From Acetobacter okinawensis JCM 25146 (GTDB taxonomy: Bacteria; Pseudomonadota; Alphaproteobacteria; Acetobacterales; Acetobacteraceae), in the NCBI RefSeq assembly GCF_000613865.1, contig NZ_BAJU01000022.1, forward strand, positions 1-43,739: DNA of 43,739 bases. The letters are read 5' to 3'. Below, one piece after another: positions 27,519-36,624 of this stretch (position 1 is the stretch's first letter; every line of letters begins with the position of its first letter). The notes under the pieces are model-generated. The model was not told where the DNA came from, ran no database searches, and saw only the letters and a list, made by a program, of their open reading frames with translations. Position numbers and translations under genes: made by a program.

Positions 27519-28733
27519 ATGCTGCTTGCTCTGGCCATTCTGTGCGCCCTTGTCTGGGTGGGTCTGCTCTTCTGCCACGGGTATTTCTGGCAGGCAGGGC
27601 CCATTCTCCAGCCACTCAGCATGGCGCAGGCTGCGGCGGATATTGCCCCTGAGGTTACAGTCATCGTTCCCGCACGTGACGAGGCGGAATCCATTGCCGG
27701 GGCCGTAGGCTCCCTTTTGCAGCAGGACTACCCGGGGGCACTGCGCGTTATTGTGGTCAACGACCGCAGCACGGATGGCACAGGCGCATTGGCCAGAGCC
27801 CTGCCCGACCCGCAGGGGCGACTGCACGTACTGGATGGCGCAACCCCGGAGGCAGGCTGGAGCGGCAAGCTATGGGCTGTTGCCCAAGGGGTGCATGAGG
27901 CAGAACGACAAACCCCACAGGGCAGTGGCTACCTGTTCCTGACCGATGCGGACATCATTCACGCTCCGGCCCATATTTCCACCCTTGTTGCCAAGGCGCA
28001 GGCCGAGCGACTGCACATGGTTTCCGAAATGGTGGAACTCCAGTGCGCAACACTGGCCGAACGTGCGCTGGTCCCTGCTTTTGTTTTCTTTTTTACGCTG
28101 CTCTACCCCTTTGCCAAGGTCAACAACCCCAAAGACAAAACAGCCGGAGCCGCCGGAGGCACCATTTTGCTCCGGCGTGACATGCTCCGCCAGATTGGCG
28201 GGATTGAGGCTCTGAAGGGTGCCCTGATTGATGACTGCACTCTGGCAGCCCACGTCAAACAGGCAGGAGGACAACTCTACCTTGGCCACTCCTGCCTGGC
28301 ACGTTCCATTCGCCCTTACCCATCTGCCGCCGATATCTGGCGCATGATTGCGCGCACGGCTTACGTGCAGCTCGGGTTCTCCCCCATTCTGCTTGTTCTG
28401 ACCGTTGTGGCCATGCTGGTGGTCTGGATTGCACCGGCCATGCTTGCACTCTGCGCACATGGTAGCGCCCGGTGGATTGGCGCCGGGGTCTGGCTTGCCG
28501 CCACGGTATCCTTTGTGCCAACACTCCGACGCTTCCGGCTCTCCTTACTCTGGGCGTTGGCATTGCCGCTCATCGCAGTGTTTTACACTGCTGCCACCAT
28601 AGGCTCCGCACTTAACCACCACCGTGGGCGCGGTGTTGTGTGGAAGAACCGGGCCTATACCGGAACCACCCCCGACAGCGACCACACCTCCCCCACCGAT
28701 ACGGCGCAGAAAATACGCGCACCCGGCAGGTGA
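27519..28733 (+). CDS. hpnB: Hopanoid biosynthesis glycosyltransferase HpnB
   Basis: The 404-residue family 2 glycosyltransferase has an N-terminal membrane segment. The GT-A nucleotide-sugar domain shows VIVPARDEAESIAGAV, VIVVNDRSTDGT and the metal-binding FLTDADI. After it come a KDKTAGAAGGTILLRR segment and three C-terminal membrane helices. In hopanoid clusters HpnB is the presumed hopanoid glycosyltransferase, though its exact acceptor is not settled. It follows hpnA by 18 bp. A hairpin with arms 28741-28751 and 28766-28777 lies between it and hpnC. Confidence 0.92.
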   Translation: MLLALAILCALVWVGLLFCHGYFWQAGPILQPLSMAQAAADIAPEVTVIVPARDEAESIAGAVGSLLQQDYPGALRVIVVNDRSTDGTGALARALPDPQGRLHVLDGATPEAGWSGKLWAVAQGVHEAERQTPQGSGYLFLTDADIIHAPAHISTLVAKAQAERLHMVSEMVELQCATLAERALVPAFVFFFTLLYPFAKVNNPKDKTAGAAGGTILLRRDMLRQIGGIEALKGALIDDCTLAAHVKQAGGQLYLGHSCLARSIRPYPSAADIWRMIARTAYVQLGFSPILLVLTVVAMLVVWIAPAMLALCAHGSARWIGAGVWLAATVSFVPTLRRFRLSLLWALALPLIAVFYTAATIGSALNHHRGRGVVWKNRAYTGTTPDSDHTSPTDTAQKIRAPGR

Positions 28734-28841
28734 AGGATTTGTGCCATCCCTCCCCTTCCGGATTAAGGGATAGGCACGGCTGGCGGGGTCATGTAAACAC
28801 CAAGCGGCCTTTAGGCACCCTTTATTGGAACACGGCACGGC

Positions 28842-29702
28842 ATGACTGACGATACACGCATCTGGGGACAAGCTGACGTTTCATCCGGCAAGGGTGCGTC
28901 TGACGAGAATTTTCCCGTAGGCTCCCTGCTACTCAGCCGCAAACTGCGCCCGCATGTGCATGCCTATTATGACTATGCCCGCGTCATAGACGACATTGCA
29001 GACTGCGAGAGCCTGCCCCCGCAGGACAAGATTACTCGGCTTGATGCCATGGAGGAGGTGCTCCTTGGCCAGCGCAGCGCCATCAACCGGGCCGATGCCC
29101 TGAGTGCTGCACGCCTGCGGGCATCCCTTTTGCAGACCCATGTCCCGTTCGAGACGGCAACAGACCTGCTGGTCGCCTTTCGCAATGACTCACGCGGGCA
29201 TGATTACCATACGTGGGACGACCTGCTGGAATACTGCAAATATTCCGCCAACCCGGTGGGGCGTTACCTGATCTGCCTGCATGGGGAGAACCCGGCAGCC
29301 TTTGGCCCGTCAGACGCATTATGCACCTCCTTGCAAATTCTGAACCACCTGCAGGACTGCGCCAAGGACCTTGAGCGCCTGAACCGCTGCTACATGCCCT
29401 CCGAGTTGATGCAGCAGGCAGGCACGTCTGCACAGGACCTGCTGGCAGGGCGGACCTGCCCCGCCATGCGCCGGGTCTTTAACACCCTGCTCGACGGGGT
29501 GGACGACCTCAACCAGCAGGCCAGCGCGCTGCCAGCCCATATCAAGGATCGGCGTTTCCGTATGGAATGTGCGGCCATTGTGGCCCTTGCCCACCGCCTG
29601 ACACAGCGCCTGCGCCGCGAGGACCCTCTGGCAGGGCGCGTGGCCCTGCGCCGGACAGACGCCATGCATGCAGCCATTGCGGCCCTGCGGGCATGGGCAT
29701 GA
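28842..29702 (+). CDS. hpnC: Hydroxysqualene synthase HpnC
   Basis: HpnC converts presqualene diphosphate to hydroxysqualene, the second step of the bacterial three-enzyme route to squalene. The 286-residue trans-isoprenyl-diphosphate-synthase fold has the first Asp-rich motif in YDYARVIDDIAD near residue 47, GRYLICLHGE and the second Asp motif in NHLQDCAKDLERL near residue 168. It starts at the ATG at 28842, 108 bp after hpnB. The order hpnC-hpnD-hpnE matches other bacterial squalene operons. Confidence 0.93.
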   Translation: MTDDTRIWGQADVSSGKGASDENFPVGSLLLSRKLRPHVHAYYDYARVIDDIADCESLPPQDKITRLDAMEEVLLGQRSAINRADALSAARLRASLLQTHVPFETATDLLVAFRNDSRGHDYHTWDDLLEYCKYSANPVGRYLICLHGENPAAFGPSDALCTSLQILNHLQDCAKDLERLNRCYMPSELMQQAGTSAQDLLAGRTCPAMRRVFNTLLDGVDDLNQQASALPAHIKDRRFRMECAAIVALAHRLTQRLRREDPLAGRVALRRTDAMHAAIAALRAWA

Positions 29703-29777
29703 CCTTCCCGAATGGTGAAAGTTCTGTAAAAAGAGACCCGTTCTTTTCAATCTTGACGATAAACAGGTGACAAGCGC

Positions 29778-30677
29778 GTGACAGCCGTAAACATCCAGAT
29801 GCACGATAAACCGACCCCGCTCGGATGCGATCCTGCTGATCTTGCCTGGGTGGAAAGCACCGTCAAACAGGCTGGTACCTCCTTTGCCGCTGGCATGCGT
29901 ATCCTGCCCCCCATGCGGCGCTATGGCATGTACGCCATTTATGCCTTCTGCCGTGTTGTGGACGATATTGCCGATGGCAATACCCCGCTGGCCGAACGCA
30001 CCAAAGGGCTGGAAGACTGGCACCAGCGTATTGCCGAGCTTTACGCGGAGCGGGCCTTCCCCCCCGTAGAGGCACTGGACCGGGTGCTGCTGGCTGCCAT
30101 CAACTTCTTCTCCCTCCAACAGGTGGATTTTGATGCCGTCATCGACGGCATGCTGATGGACACACAGACCGCCATTGTCGCCCCAGATGAAAAAACGCTG
30201 GACCTTTACTGTGACCGCGTAGCCTCTGCCGTTGGCCGCCTGTCCGTGCGCATTTTTGGCGATAGTTCGGACAATGGCGATCGCGTAGCCTACCACTTGG
30301 GCCGCGCCCTGCAGATTACCAACATCCTGCGTGACATCCCCGAAGATGCCGCCCGCGGGCGGCTCTACCTGCCCGCCGACCTGCTGGAACGCTTTGACGT
30401 ACCCAAGGACCCGGTGCAGGCCCTGTACGCACCCGGTCTGGAACAGGTCGCCCGCGTTATGGCTGCTCGTGCGCAGGACCACTTCCGCACGGCTTTTGCC
30501 ACCATGAAGGTCTGCCAGCCCCGCTCCATGCTGCCCGCACGCATTATGGGGGCAAGCTACGAGTCCATTCTCAAGGCCCTGTGCAAACGTGGCTGGGGTG
30601 CCGCCGTGCTGCGCGCACGCCCCCAGACCACCCTGCTTGGCAAAGCCAAGTGGTTTGCCCTGTCCTACGTCTCCTGA
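29778..30677 (+). CDS. hpnD: Presqualene diphosphate synthase HpnD
   Basis: HpnD condenses two farnesyl diphosphates to presqualene diphosphate. The protein (299 residues from the GTG) has ILPPMRRYGMYAIYAFCRVVDDIADG with the first Asp motif and GRALQITNILRDIPEDAARGR with the second, plus YLPADLL near residue 200. The start is a GTG at 29778; an ATG at 29799 (MHDKPTPLG) is the alternative. It follows hpnC by 75 bp and precedes hpnE by 19 bp. Confidence 0.94.
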   Translation: MTAVNIQMHDKPTPLGCDPADLAWVESTVKQAGTSFAAGMRILPPMRRYGMYAIYAFCRVVDDIADGNTPLAERTKGLEDWHQRIAELYAERAFPPVEALDRVLLAAINFFSLQQVDFDAVIDGMLMDTQTAIVAPDEKTLDLYCDRVASAVGRLSVRIFGDSSDNGDRVAYHLGRALQITNILRDIPEDAARGRLYLPADLLERFDVPKDPVQALYAPGLEQVARVMAARAQDHFRTAFATMKVCQPRSMLPARIMGASYESILKALCKRGWGAAVLRARPQTTLLGKAKWFALSYVS

Positions 30678-30696
30678 AGAAACGGCAAAACACGGT

Positions 30697-31995
30697 ATGT
30701 CTGGTATTCTGCATATTATTGGCGGCGGCATGGCAGGCCTTGCCGCTGCTGTTGACGTAGCGGGTACAGGTACGCGCGTTATCGTGCATGAAGCCGGGCG
30801 TAACTGTGGTGGGCGAGCACGCTCCTACCATGACCGGCACCTTGACTGCAGGATAGATAACGGCAACCACCTGCTGCTGTCCGCCAACAGCACGGTTTTC
30901 CGTTATCTGGGCATAACAGGAGCGCTGGACACACTCAGCGGGCCGGAAGAGCCGATTTTTCCATTCGTAGATCTGGCCGAGGATGCCCGCTGGACGCTTG
31001 ACCTGTCCCGTGGGCGGCTCCCCCTGTGGGTTTTTCAGCCCCACCGCCGCGTGCCGGACATGCGCCTGCCCGAGTTGCAGAGCCTGTACCGCCTGATCCG
31101 TGCGGACGCCAAAACCACCGTAGCCGACTGCCTGCTCCCCGGTGCTTTTACCCGTAGGTTGCTGGAACCTTTTTCCATTTCCGCGCTGAATACCCTGAGC
31201 GATACGGGAAGTGCCGCACTACTGGGTGCCGTGGTGCGCGAATCCCTCTCTCTGGGCGGGCATGCCTGTGTGCCATGGTTTGCGCGGGATGGTCTGTCCG
31301 AATCCCTTGTGGACCCGGCCATAACCTATCTGGGCAGCATGAACGCCGAAGTCCGCACACAAACCCGCATTACCGGGCTGGATGTCACAAAAGGCCGGGT
31401 CAGCGCCCTGCACACGGCCCAGGACAGCATTGCTCTGTCCGAACAGGATCACGTCATTGTGGCGACCACCGCCCCGGTAGCCGAAACACTGCTGGCCCCG
31501 CATATGGCCGGGCTGGTAACCCCCAACGCGTTTGAGAGCATTCTCAACCTGCATTTCCGCCTGAAGGATGCACCACGCCCCGTTGGCAGTTTTGCCCGCT
31601 GCGGGTTTATGGGCGTAATCGGCGGCGTAACAGAGTGGGTATTTTTGCGCGGGAATATTCTGTCCGTCACAGTCAGCGCGGCCAACCGCTACGCAAGCCA
31701 CGACCATGAGGAACTGGCCCGCACAATCTGGACCGAGCTGCGCAGTGCCTGCGATGCAGTGCTCGAACAACCCCTGCCGCAAACACCAGATGCGCAGCGT
31801 ATTGTATGGGAAAAGCGCGCAACCTTTGCCGCCACCCCAGAGCAGAACCGCCGCAGACCCGGACCTGCGACACCGCTTGTCAATCTGGCGCTGGCGGGCG
31901 ACTGGACGAACACCGGCCTGCCCGCCACGCTGGAAGGGGCCATGCGCTCGGGCCTGCGGGCCGTACAGGCACTGGGCCTTAAAACCCCGGGCTGA
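30697..31995 (+). CDS. hpnE: Squalene-forming FAD-dependent reductase/desaturase HpnE
   Basis: HpnE reduces hydroxysqualene to squalene. The 432-residue flavoprotein has the FAD-binding ILHIIGGGMAGLAAAVDVAG at the N terminus, the GRARS segment that follows it in amine-oxidase-like enzymes, RIDNGNHLLL, and a C-terminal FAD-contact segment LALAGDWTNTGLPATLEGAM. The frame is open from 30589, but the ATG at 30697 starts exactly at the Rossmann strand and lies after the hpnD stop. With hpnC and hpnD it completes squalene synthesis. Confidence 0.94.
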   Translation: MSGILHIIGGGMAGLAAAVDVAGTGTRVIVHEAGRNCGGRARSYHDRHLDCRIDNGNHLLLSANSTVFRYLGITGALDTLSGPEEPIFPFVDLAEDARWTLDLSRGRLPLWVFQPHRRVPDMRLPELQSLYRLIRADAKTTVADCLLPGAFTRRLLEPFSISALNTLSDTGSAALLGAVVRESLSLGGHACVPWFARDGLSESLVDPAITYLGSMNAEVRTQTRITGLDVTKGRVSALHTAQDSIALSEQDHVIVATTAPVAETLLAPHMAGLVTPNAFESILNLHFRLKDAPRPVGSFARCGFMGVIGGVTEWVFLRGNILSVTVSAANRYASHDHEELARTIWTELRSACDAVLEQPLPQTPDAQRIVWEKRATFAATPEQNRRRPGPATPLVNLALAGDWTNTGLPATLEGAMRSGLRAVQALGLKTPG

Positions 31996-32036
31996 GCACG
32001 GGGCACCACACTCTCCACCACGCCGGGGGCTGATCC

Positions 32037-32761
32037 ATGACACAAACATCCACCACACATCCAGCCCCCTTACGCCCCGGTATTCTGGTCGGGCTCAAGG
32101 CCGAAGCACAGCTCATCCGCAGTGTTTTCCCCCATGCAGCCATTGCGGCAAGTGGCGCTACACGGACAGGTGCCCAGCGCGAGGCCAACCGGCTGGCCGC
32201 ATGCGGGGCAGACTGCCTGCTATCGTTCGGGCTGGCCGCAGGGCTGGACCCGGCCCTGCCACCGGGGAGCATTGTTATTCCCGGCGCGGTCAAAGCATGG
32301 AGCAACACATGGTCGTGTGATGCGACCCTGCGCCATATTCTGGGAGCGGACCAGCAAGGCGTTATCAATAGCCCTTTGCTGCACCATGATGATGTGGTCC
32401 TTGAGGCACAGCACAAAGCCACGCTGTTTGCCGACACACACTGTGCCGCACTGGATATGGAAAGTGGCTTTCTGGCGCAGGCTGCGCAGGAAGCTGGTCT
32501 ACCTTTTGCCGTGCTGCGTGTTATCTGCGACCCGGCAACGCGCTCCCTCCCCCCGGTTACGGCCTGCGTGCTCTCCCCCGATGGAGGCTTAAAATTGGCC
32601 TGCTCCTCCGCTCCTTGCTCCGCCACCCATCGCAGATAAGCGGGCTGATCAATCTGGGGCGAGATGCCGGGCTGGCACGCAAGGCCATGCTGCACTTTTT
32701 GCACACACAGGCAGAGCGCCCGGCATTCAGGCAGTTTGCAGCCGGCAACGCGCGCGGTTGA
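32037..32761 (+). pseudogene. hpnG: Hopanoid-associated phosphorylase HpnG, one frameshift
   Basis: HpnG removes adenine from adenosylhopane to give ribosylhopane. The first frame has GILVGLKAEAQLIR, LLSFGLAAGLDPALPPGS and AALDMESGFLAQAAQEAG with the nucleoside-phosphorylase DMES motif, then VLRVICDPATRSLPP. It breaks at the AAAA at about 32593. One more A gives KIGLLLRSLLRHPSQISGLI and the end QFAAGNARG with stop at 32759-32761, about 241 residues. It follows hpnE by 41 bp. Neither shc (hpnF) nor hpnH, which normally flank it, is present. Confidence 0.9.
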
Positions 32762-32773
32762 TCGTCAGGGTAT

Positions 32774-32807
32774 AAAAAAACCCGCCCGACAGACATGCCG
32801 GACGGGT
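32774..32807 (-). terminator. Intrinsic terminator of the nodT efflux operon
   Basis: Read on the minus strand, ACCCGTCCG and CGGGCGGGT pair with one mismatch around a 10-nt loop, and TTTTTT follows. It lies 28 bp after the nodT stop and also separates this unit from convergent hpnG. Confidence 0.85.
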
Positions 32808-32835
32808 ATATGGCCCCAGACCCGCTCCCCGCGTG

Positions 32836-34350
32836 TTACTGCGAGAAGGCCCTTGCCAGAATATTCTGCGTTTCAAGAGAAACAGGCAGGGTGGAGTTGG
32901 TCAGGGCTACACCTTTCCAGCCCGCCCCCAGCGCCGTGTAAAGATTAACCGCATCACGCAGGCGTTCCAGACGGGCCAGTGCCTCCGTGTTCTGCGCGTT
33001 CAGGGTCGTGCGTTCGGTTGTCAGCACTTCCAGAAAGCCAACCAGACCTGCCCCGTACAGCTTGCGCGCCCGCTCGCTGGCTGTTGCACTGTCTTCCGCC
33101 GCTTTGTGCAACTGCTCGGCATATTCAATATCATCATGCCATGCGGCCATCGCGTCTTCGACTTCCTTGAACGCAGTCAGCACTGTCTGGCGGTATGTCA
33201 GGCGCGATGCTTCCGCGGAGGCCTGTGCGGCCCGGACTTCGGACGTCATTTTGCCACCATGCATCAGCGGCAGGCTGGCCATAAGCAGGAACTGCCAGCT
33301 CATGGCGTTGACCTGAAACGCCTGATACATGGCCGAAGCATTGGGGTTGAATGTCAACGGCACCACAAAATGCGGGTACAGGTTGGCAACCGATACGCCA
33401 ATCTGGGCCGTGGCAACTGCGTAACGCCGCTCGGCCATCCGCACATCCGGACGGTTGGCAATCACCACGGATGGCAGAACTGCAGGGAATTCAGGCACTG
33501 TAGGGAGCGCACGCGGCTGCTTGAGCTGATCTTCCAGCTCGCCGGGCATTTTGCCCAGCAGAACTGCAATCGCGTGTGTTACCTGAGAAACACGGGTTTT
33601 AAGCGGCTCACGTGCCGCAATCTGTGCATCCAGTTCAGCCTGAGCCTGTGCAATCTGCAAGGTGTTGCCCACACCCTCCAGATACAGCTTGTTGGTCAGG
33701 TCCACCGCGTCCTTGGCAACCCGGATGTTGTCCGTTGCAATCTGGATCTGCAACTGGGTCACACGCAGCAGCATGTAGTCCGATGCCAGCTCGGACAGAA
33801 GACCCATAAGAACTGCGCGGCGGGCCTCAATCGTGGCTTCAACTGCGTGTTCGCGCGCTTCCACATCCCGACGGATCCGCCCGAACATGTCGAGCTCCCA
33901 CGATGCAGTGGCACCATAGGTCAGCATGGAGGCTTCGGGCCTGTTCTGCGGGTTACCCGGACGGATCGGCCAGTTATCAATATTCAGGGAATAGCGGACA
34001 TCCCCCCCGCCCATGTTGGCATCCATCTGCGGATACCACTGCGCGGCGGAACGGTCGCGCATGGCACGTTCGGCCAGAATACGCTGCCCCGCAATCTGCA
34101 GGTCATAGTTCCCCTTGATGGCGTCCTGCACAAGCTGGGAGAGCATGGGGTCCCTGAACAGAGACCACCACTCGACCATTTCCTTGTTTGTGCGCTCAAT
34201 CTCTTCAGGGGTGGCAACGTGTTCTTCTGCCGCCTCCTTGAACTGGGCTGGCAGCTTCATACGGTCAGGCTGGTAATTTGGCCCAACAGTACAGGCGGAG
34301 AGCAGCATGCCGGTTGCGGCACATAACCCAAAGCGGCGGCGAGCCTTCAT
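32836..34350 (-). CDS. NodT-family outer-membrane efflux lipoprotein
   Basis: The protein of about 504 residues is a TolC-like outer-membrane factor. It has a lipoprotein signal with LLSAC and then TVGPNYQPDRMKLPAQF, the canonical start of NodT/OprM proteins. Two repeated coiled-coil/beta units follow, with WELDMFGRIRRDVEA and FKEVEDAMAAWH segments. Of the two adjacent ATGs (34359 and 34350), the second has AAGGA at proper spacing. It is the last gene of marR-DUF1656-hlyD-nodT and provides the outer-membrane channel. Confidence 0.92.
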   Translation of the reverse strand: MKARRRFGLCAATGMLLSACTVGPNYQPDRMKLPAQFKEAAEEHVATPEEIERTNKEMVEWWSLFRDPMLSQLVQDAIKGNYDLQIAGQRILAERAMRDRSAAQWYPQMDANMGGGDVRYSLNIDNWPIRPGNPQNRPEASMLTYGATASWELDMFGRIRRDVEAREHAVEATIEARRAVLMGLLSELASDYMLLRVTQLQIQIATDNIRVAKDAVDLTNKLYLEGVGNTLQIAQAQAELDAQIAAREPLKTRVSQVTHAIAVLLGKMPGELEDQLKQPRALPTVPEFPAVLPSVVIANRPDVRMAERRYAVATAQIGVSVANLYPHFVVPLTFNPNASAMYQAFQVNAMSWQFLLMASLPLMHGGKMTSEVRAAQASAEASRLTYRQTVLTAFKEVEDAMAAWHDDIEYAEQLHKAAEDSATASERARKLYGAGLVGFLEVLTTERTTLNAQNTEALARLERLRDAVNLYTALGAGWKGVALTNSTLPVSLETQNILARAFSQ

Positions 34351-34372
34351 GCTTTTCATCCTTGGCCCACGC

Positions 34373-35283
34373 TCAGAGATGATCTTGCAGCCAGGTAGTC
34401 AATTTACCCCTGCGCCCTGTTGGTTCCGGCCCGACACTGACCGTGGCGGTCATACCTGCGGCCAGTGTCACACTGTCAGGCACATGGTCCAGATGGATAC
34501 GCACAGGAATACGCTGGGCCAGACGCACCCACGTAAAGATCGGATTGACATCCTGCAGCCCCAGCTTGTCGGGCGTACCGTTGGTATCGTTAATCCCGCG
34601 CGCAATGCTGACAACATGCCCTGCCAGAATGGGTTTGTACCCCATCAGCTTGACACGTGCGACATCCCCCACGTGCACGCCCCACATCTTGGTTTCTTCA
34701 AAATACCCGTAAACCCAGTAGGAGTCGGCATCGATCACCGCCATGCGGGCCTGACTGGCTGCGGCGTAATCCCCCACCCGCAGGTTAAGGTTGGTCACAT
34801 AACCATTGACGGGAGAGTACAGAACCGAACGCTGTAGGTTCAGCTTGGCCACATCCAGCGCCGCGCGGGCTGCATCCACCGCAGCAATCTGGGTTGCCAC
34901 ATTGGAGTTGAACACTTCCTGCTCTTCGGCCGACACAATGCCACCCAGTCCCATACGGCGCTTGGCATCATTGCGTTTGAGCTTCAAATCCTCCAGAGCG
35001 CCGTCCAGACGGGCCTGTGCCTCGCGGATAGCCAGACGGAAGCGAACCGGGTCCAGCACAAAGAGCGGGTCCCCCTTGTGCACGAACTGGTTATCCACCA
35101 CCGGGATCTGCACCACAGTGCCGGACACTTCGGGGGCCACATCGACCACGTAAACACGCACGCGCCGTCGCGGGTCCAGGGGGCGATCATGTAGACGTTC
35201 CAGAGAGTAATCCCCAGAACAATCGCAAGAGAGACGACCGCAAGGGTCAGAACAACTCGTATCAGGGTGCGCAGAAGGGGCAT
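34373..35283 (-). pseudogene. HlyD/AaeA-type membrane-fusion protein, one frameshift
   Basis: From the ATG at 35283 the protein begins MPLLRTLIRVVLTLAVVSLA, a single membrane anchor, and continues YMIAPWTRD. It breaks at about 35165. One added base gives GRVRVYVVDVAPEVSGTV and the second frame, with VVDNQFVHKGDPLFVLDP, a coiled-coil hairpin, LYSPVNGYVTNLNLRVGDYA and a beta-barrel C terminus. The intact length is about 303 residues. This is the periplasmic adaptor subfamily of aromatic-acid pumps (AaeA, EmrA-like). It lies between DUF1656 and nodT. Confidence 0.88.
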
Positions 35284-35309
35284 TGCAGAGACTCAAAAGC
35301 CTTTTCAGG

Positions 35310-35504
35310 TCAGACGTAGAGGATCAGCAGACAGAGAATGCAGACGTAGAGCGAAACTTCAAACAGTGCGATATGCCAGAACCAGCCCAACAGGCCGCTC
35401 CACCACAACGCAAAGCGGATACACATGGTAAGGGGAAGTGCCGCCAGCGCATACACGACAATAGGTGCCATAAAGACACCGAAAAGATTGAATTCCGTCA
35501 GCAT
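35310..35504 (-). CDS. DUF1656 (AaeX-like) small membrane protein
   Basis: A 64-residue protein with two hydrophobic helices, beginning MLTEFNLFGVFMAPIVVYAL. It matches the DUF1656/AaeX family always found beside HlyD-type adaptors of FUSC pumps. Its function is unknown. The start is the ATG at 35504; the upstream extension of the frame has no supporting signal. It precedes hlyD by 26 bp and follows marR by 22 bp. Confidence 0.85.
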   Translation of the reverse strand: MLTEFNLFGVFMAPIVVYALAALPLTMCIRFALWWSGLLGWFWHIALFEVSLYVCILCLLILYV

Positions 35505-35526
35505 GACACCGCCCTGGACACCAGCA

Positions 35527-36024
35527 TTACCGTGCGTCCCTCTTTTGTGCATCCGTAGCATTCTCCCTGTGGGCAAGCGCTGCCTGCTCCACACGGTCGA
35601 GAACACCACAGCATTCTTCCAGCTCCGGGTCGGACACACCCGCCATCAGCCGTGCAGTGACCTGATCCGCCACCCGGCAGACCAGATCAGCCACATGCCG
35701 ACCTTGAGACGTAATGCTGACAAGCTTGGAACGTCGGTCTTCCTCATCCGTTTCGCGCACGACATAGCCGCGCTTCTCCAGCACATCCAGAAGCCGGACC
35801 AGTGATGGCGCTTCGAGCGAGAGGGAGCGGGCCAGATCAGTCTGGCGCATGGAGGAAGATGAAAGATGGAGATAGTAAATGGGACGCCACGTGGCGTCTG
35901 TCAGGCCGAATGCCCGGAGGTCGGCATCTATTTCCCGCCGCCACATGGACGCAAGCCGAGCCAGACGGTAGCCGAAGGACCGTCTGGTTTCGTTGTCCAC
36001 AACAGGATTATGCTCTAGTTCCAT
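35527..36024 (-). CDS. MarR-family transcriptional regulator
   Basis: The 165-residue protein has the winged-helix MarR fold. Visible parts are FGYRLARLASMWRREIDADL, RQTDLARSLSLEAPSLVRLLDVLEKRGYVVRETDEEDRRSKLVSIT (recognition helix and wing with the conserved DxRS), and a C-terminal dimer helix. MarR proteins usually repress the operon they head and are released by phenolic ligands. It is the first gene of the efflux operon, which suggests autoregulation and control of the pump. Confidence 0.92.
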   Translation of the reverse strand: MELEHNPVVDNETRRSFGYRLARLASMWRREIDADLRAFGLTDATWRPIYYLHLSSSSMRQTDLARSLSLEAPSLVRLLDVLEKRGYVVRETDEEDRRSKLVSITSQGRHVADLVCRVADQVTARLMAGVSDPELEECCGVLDRVEQAALAHRENATDAQKRDAR

Positions 36025-36158
36025 TCACTGCTCACACTAGCGAGCATGCAAAAAATTTGCACGCTCACAAAAGACTGACGCCATCATTTACAGAAACAAT
36101 CCAGCGCGCCAATGCAAATTTGGAATGGAACCTATGGCTTAACCTAGACTGGACAGAT

Positions 36159-36584
36159 TCAGTCCTTTTTACCGCGCACAATATCCCACAGCTTGCGCGA
36201 GCCGCCACGCCCTACAGCGGTAGCAACCGTAGCGGTCACCGCAGCCATGGTGACGGAGTCGCGCATCTGGGTCATGCAGCGGTCACGCATGATCCGGGCT
36301 TCGACCTCATCCGTTGTCAGGTAGGAGCGACGACCAAACATAATGCACACCAGAGCCGCCAGCACATCCAGCCCGAAAACGGTAAAGGACGCACCAACCG
36401 GCCCGAAGTGGCCAACAAATACAAGAAGAATCCAGAGTAACCCATGCCCCGTAATCAGGGCAAAAAGGCCAAACACCGCAGCCATAATCAAAAATGCGGC
36501 CTGACGACCGTAACGGATGGCCATCTGCTGCATCAGGGAGGACTGGGCAGATAGGGCGGATTTACCAAGATCAAAGATGCGCAT
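36159..36584 (-). CDS. YqjE-like small inner-membrane protein
   Basis: The 141-residue protein has two long hydrophobic helices (about residues 30-55 and 60-85, FLIMAAVFGLFALITGHGLLW and a second one) between charged ends. It lies 40 bp downstream of a DUF883 (ElaB/YqjD) gene on the same strand, as yqjE does in other Proteobacteria. That context supports a phage-holin-superfamily/YqjE assignment. The function of the family is unknown, although YqjD-type proteins have been linked to ribosomes and stationary phase. Confidence 0.65.
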   Translation of the reverse strand: MRIFDLGKSALSAQSSLMQQMAIRYGRQAAFLIMAAVFGLFALITGHGLLWILLVFVGHFGPVGASFTVFGLDVLAALVCIMFGRRSYLTTDEVEARIMRDRCMTQMRDSVTMAAVTATVATAVGRGGSRKLWDIVRGKKD

Positions 36585-36624
36585 GGGCTCTGGAGCTACC
36601 TTCGTTCAGATGACGCGCAAAGCG

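Noticed and set aside
32580..32640. Programmed -1 frameshift in hpnG at TTAAAA
   Set aside because: The slippery pattern is imperfect, no downstream structure was evident, and twelve other genes in the window show similar breaks, so an indel error is simpler.
32833..34326. Plus-strand reading frame of 497 residues
   Set aside because: It is antisense to the nodT-type lipoprotein gene, whose motifs and operon context are clear.
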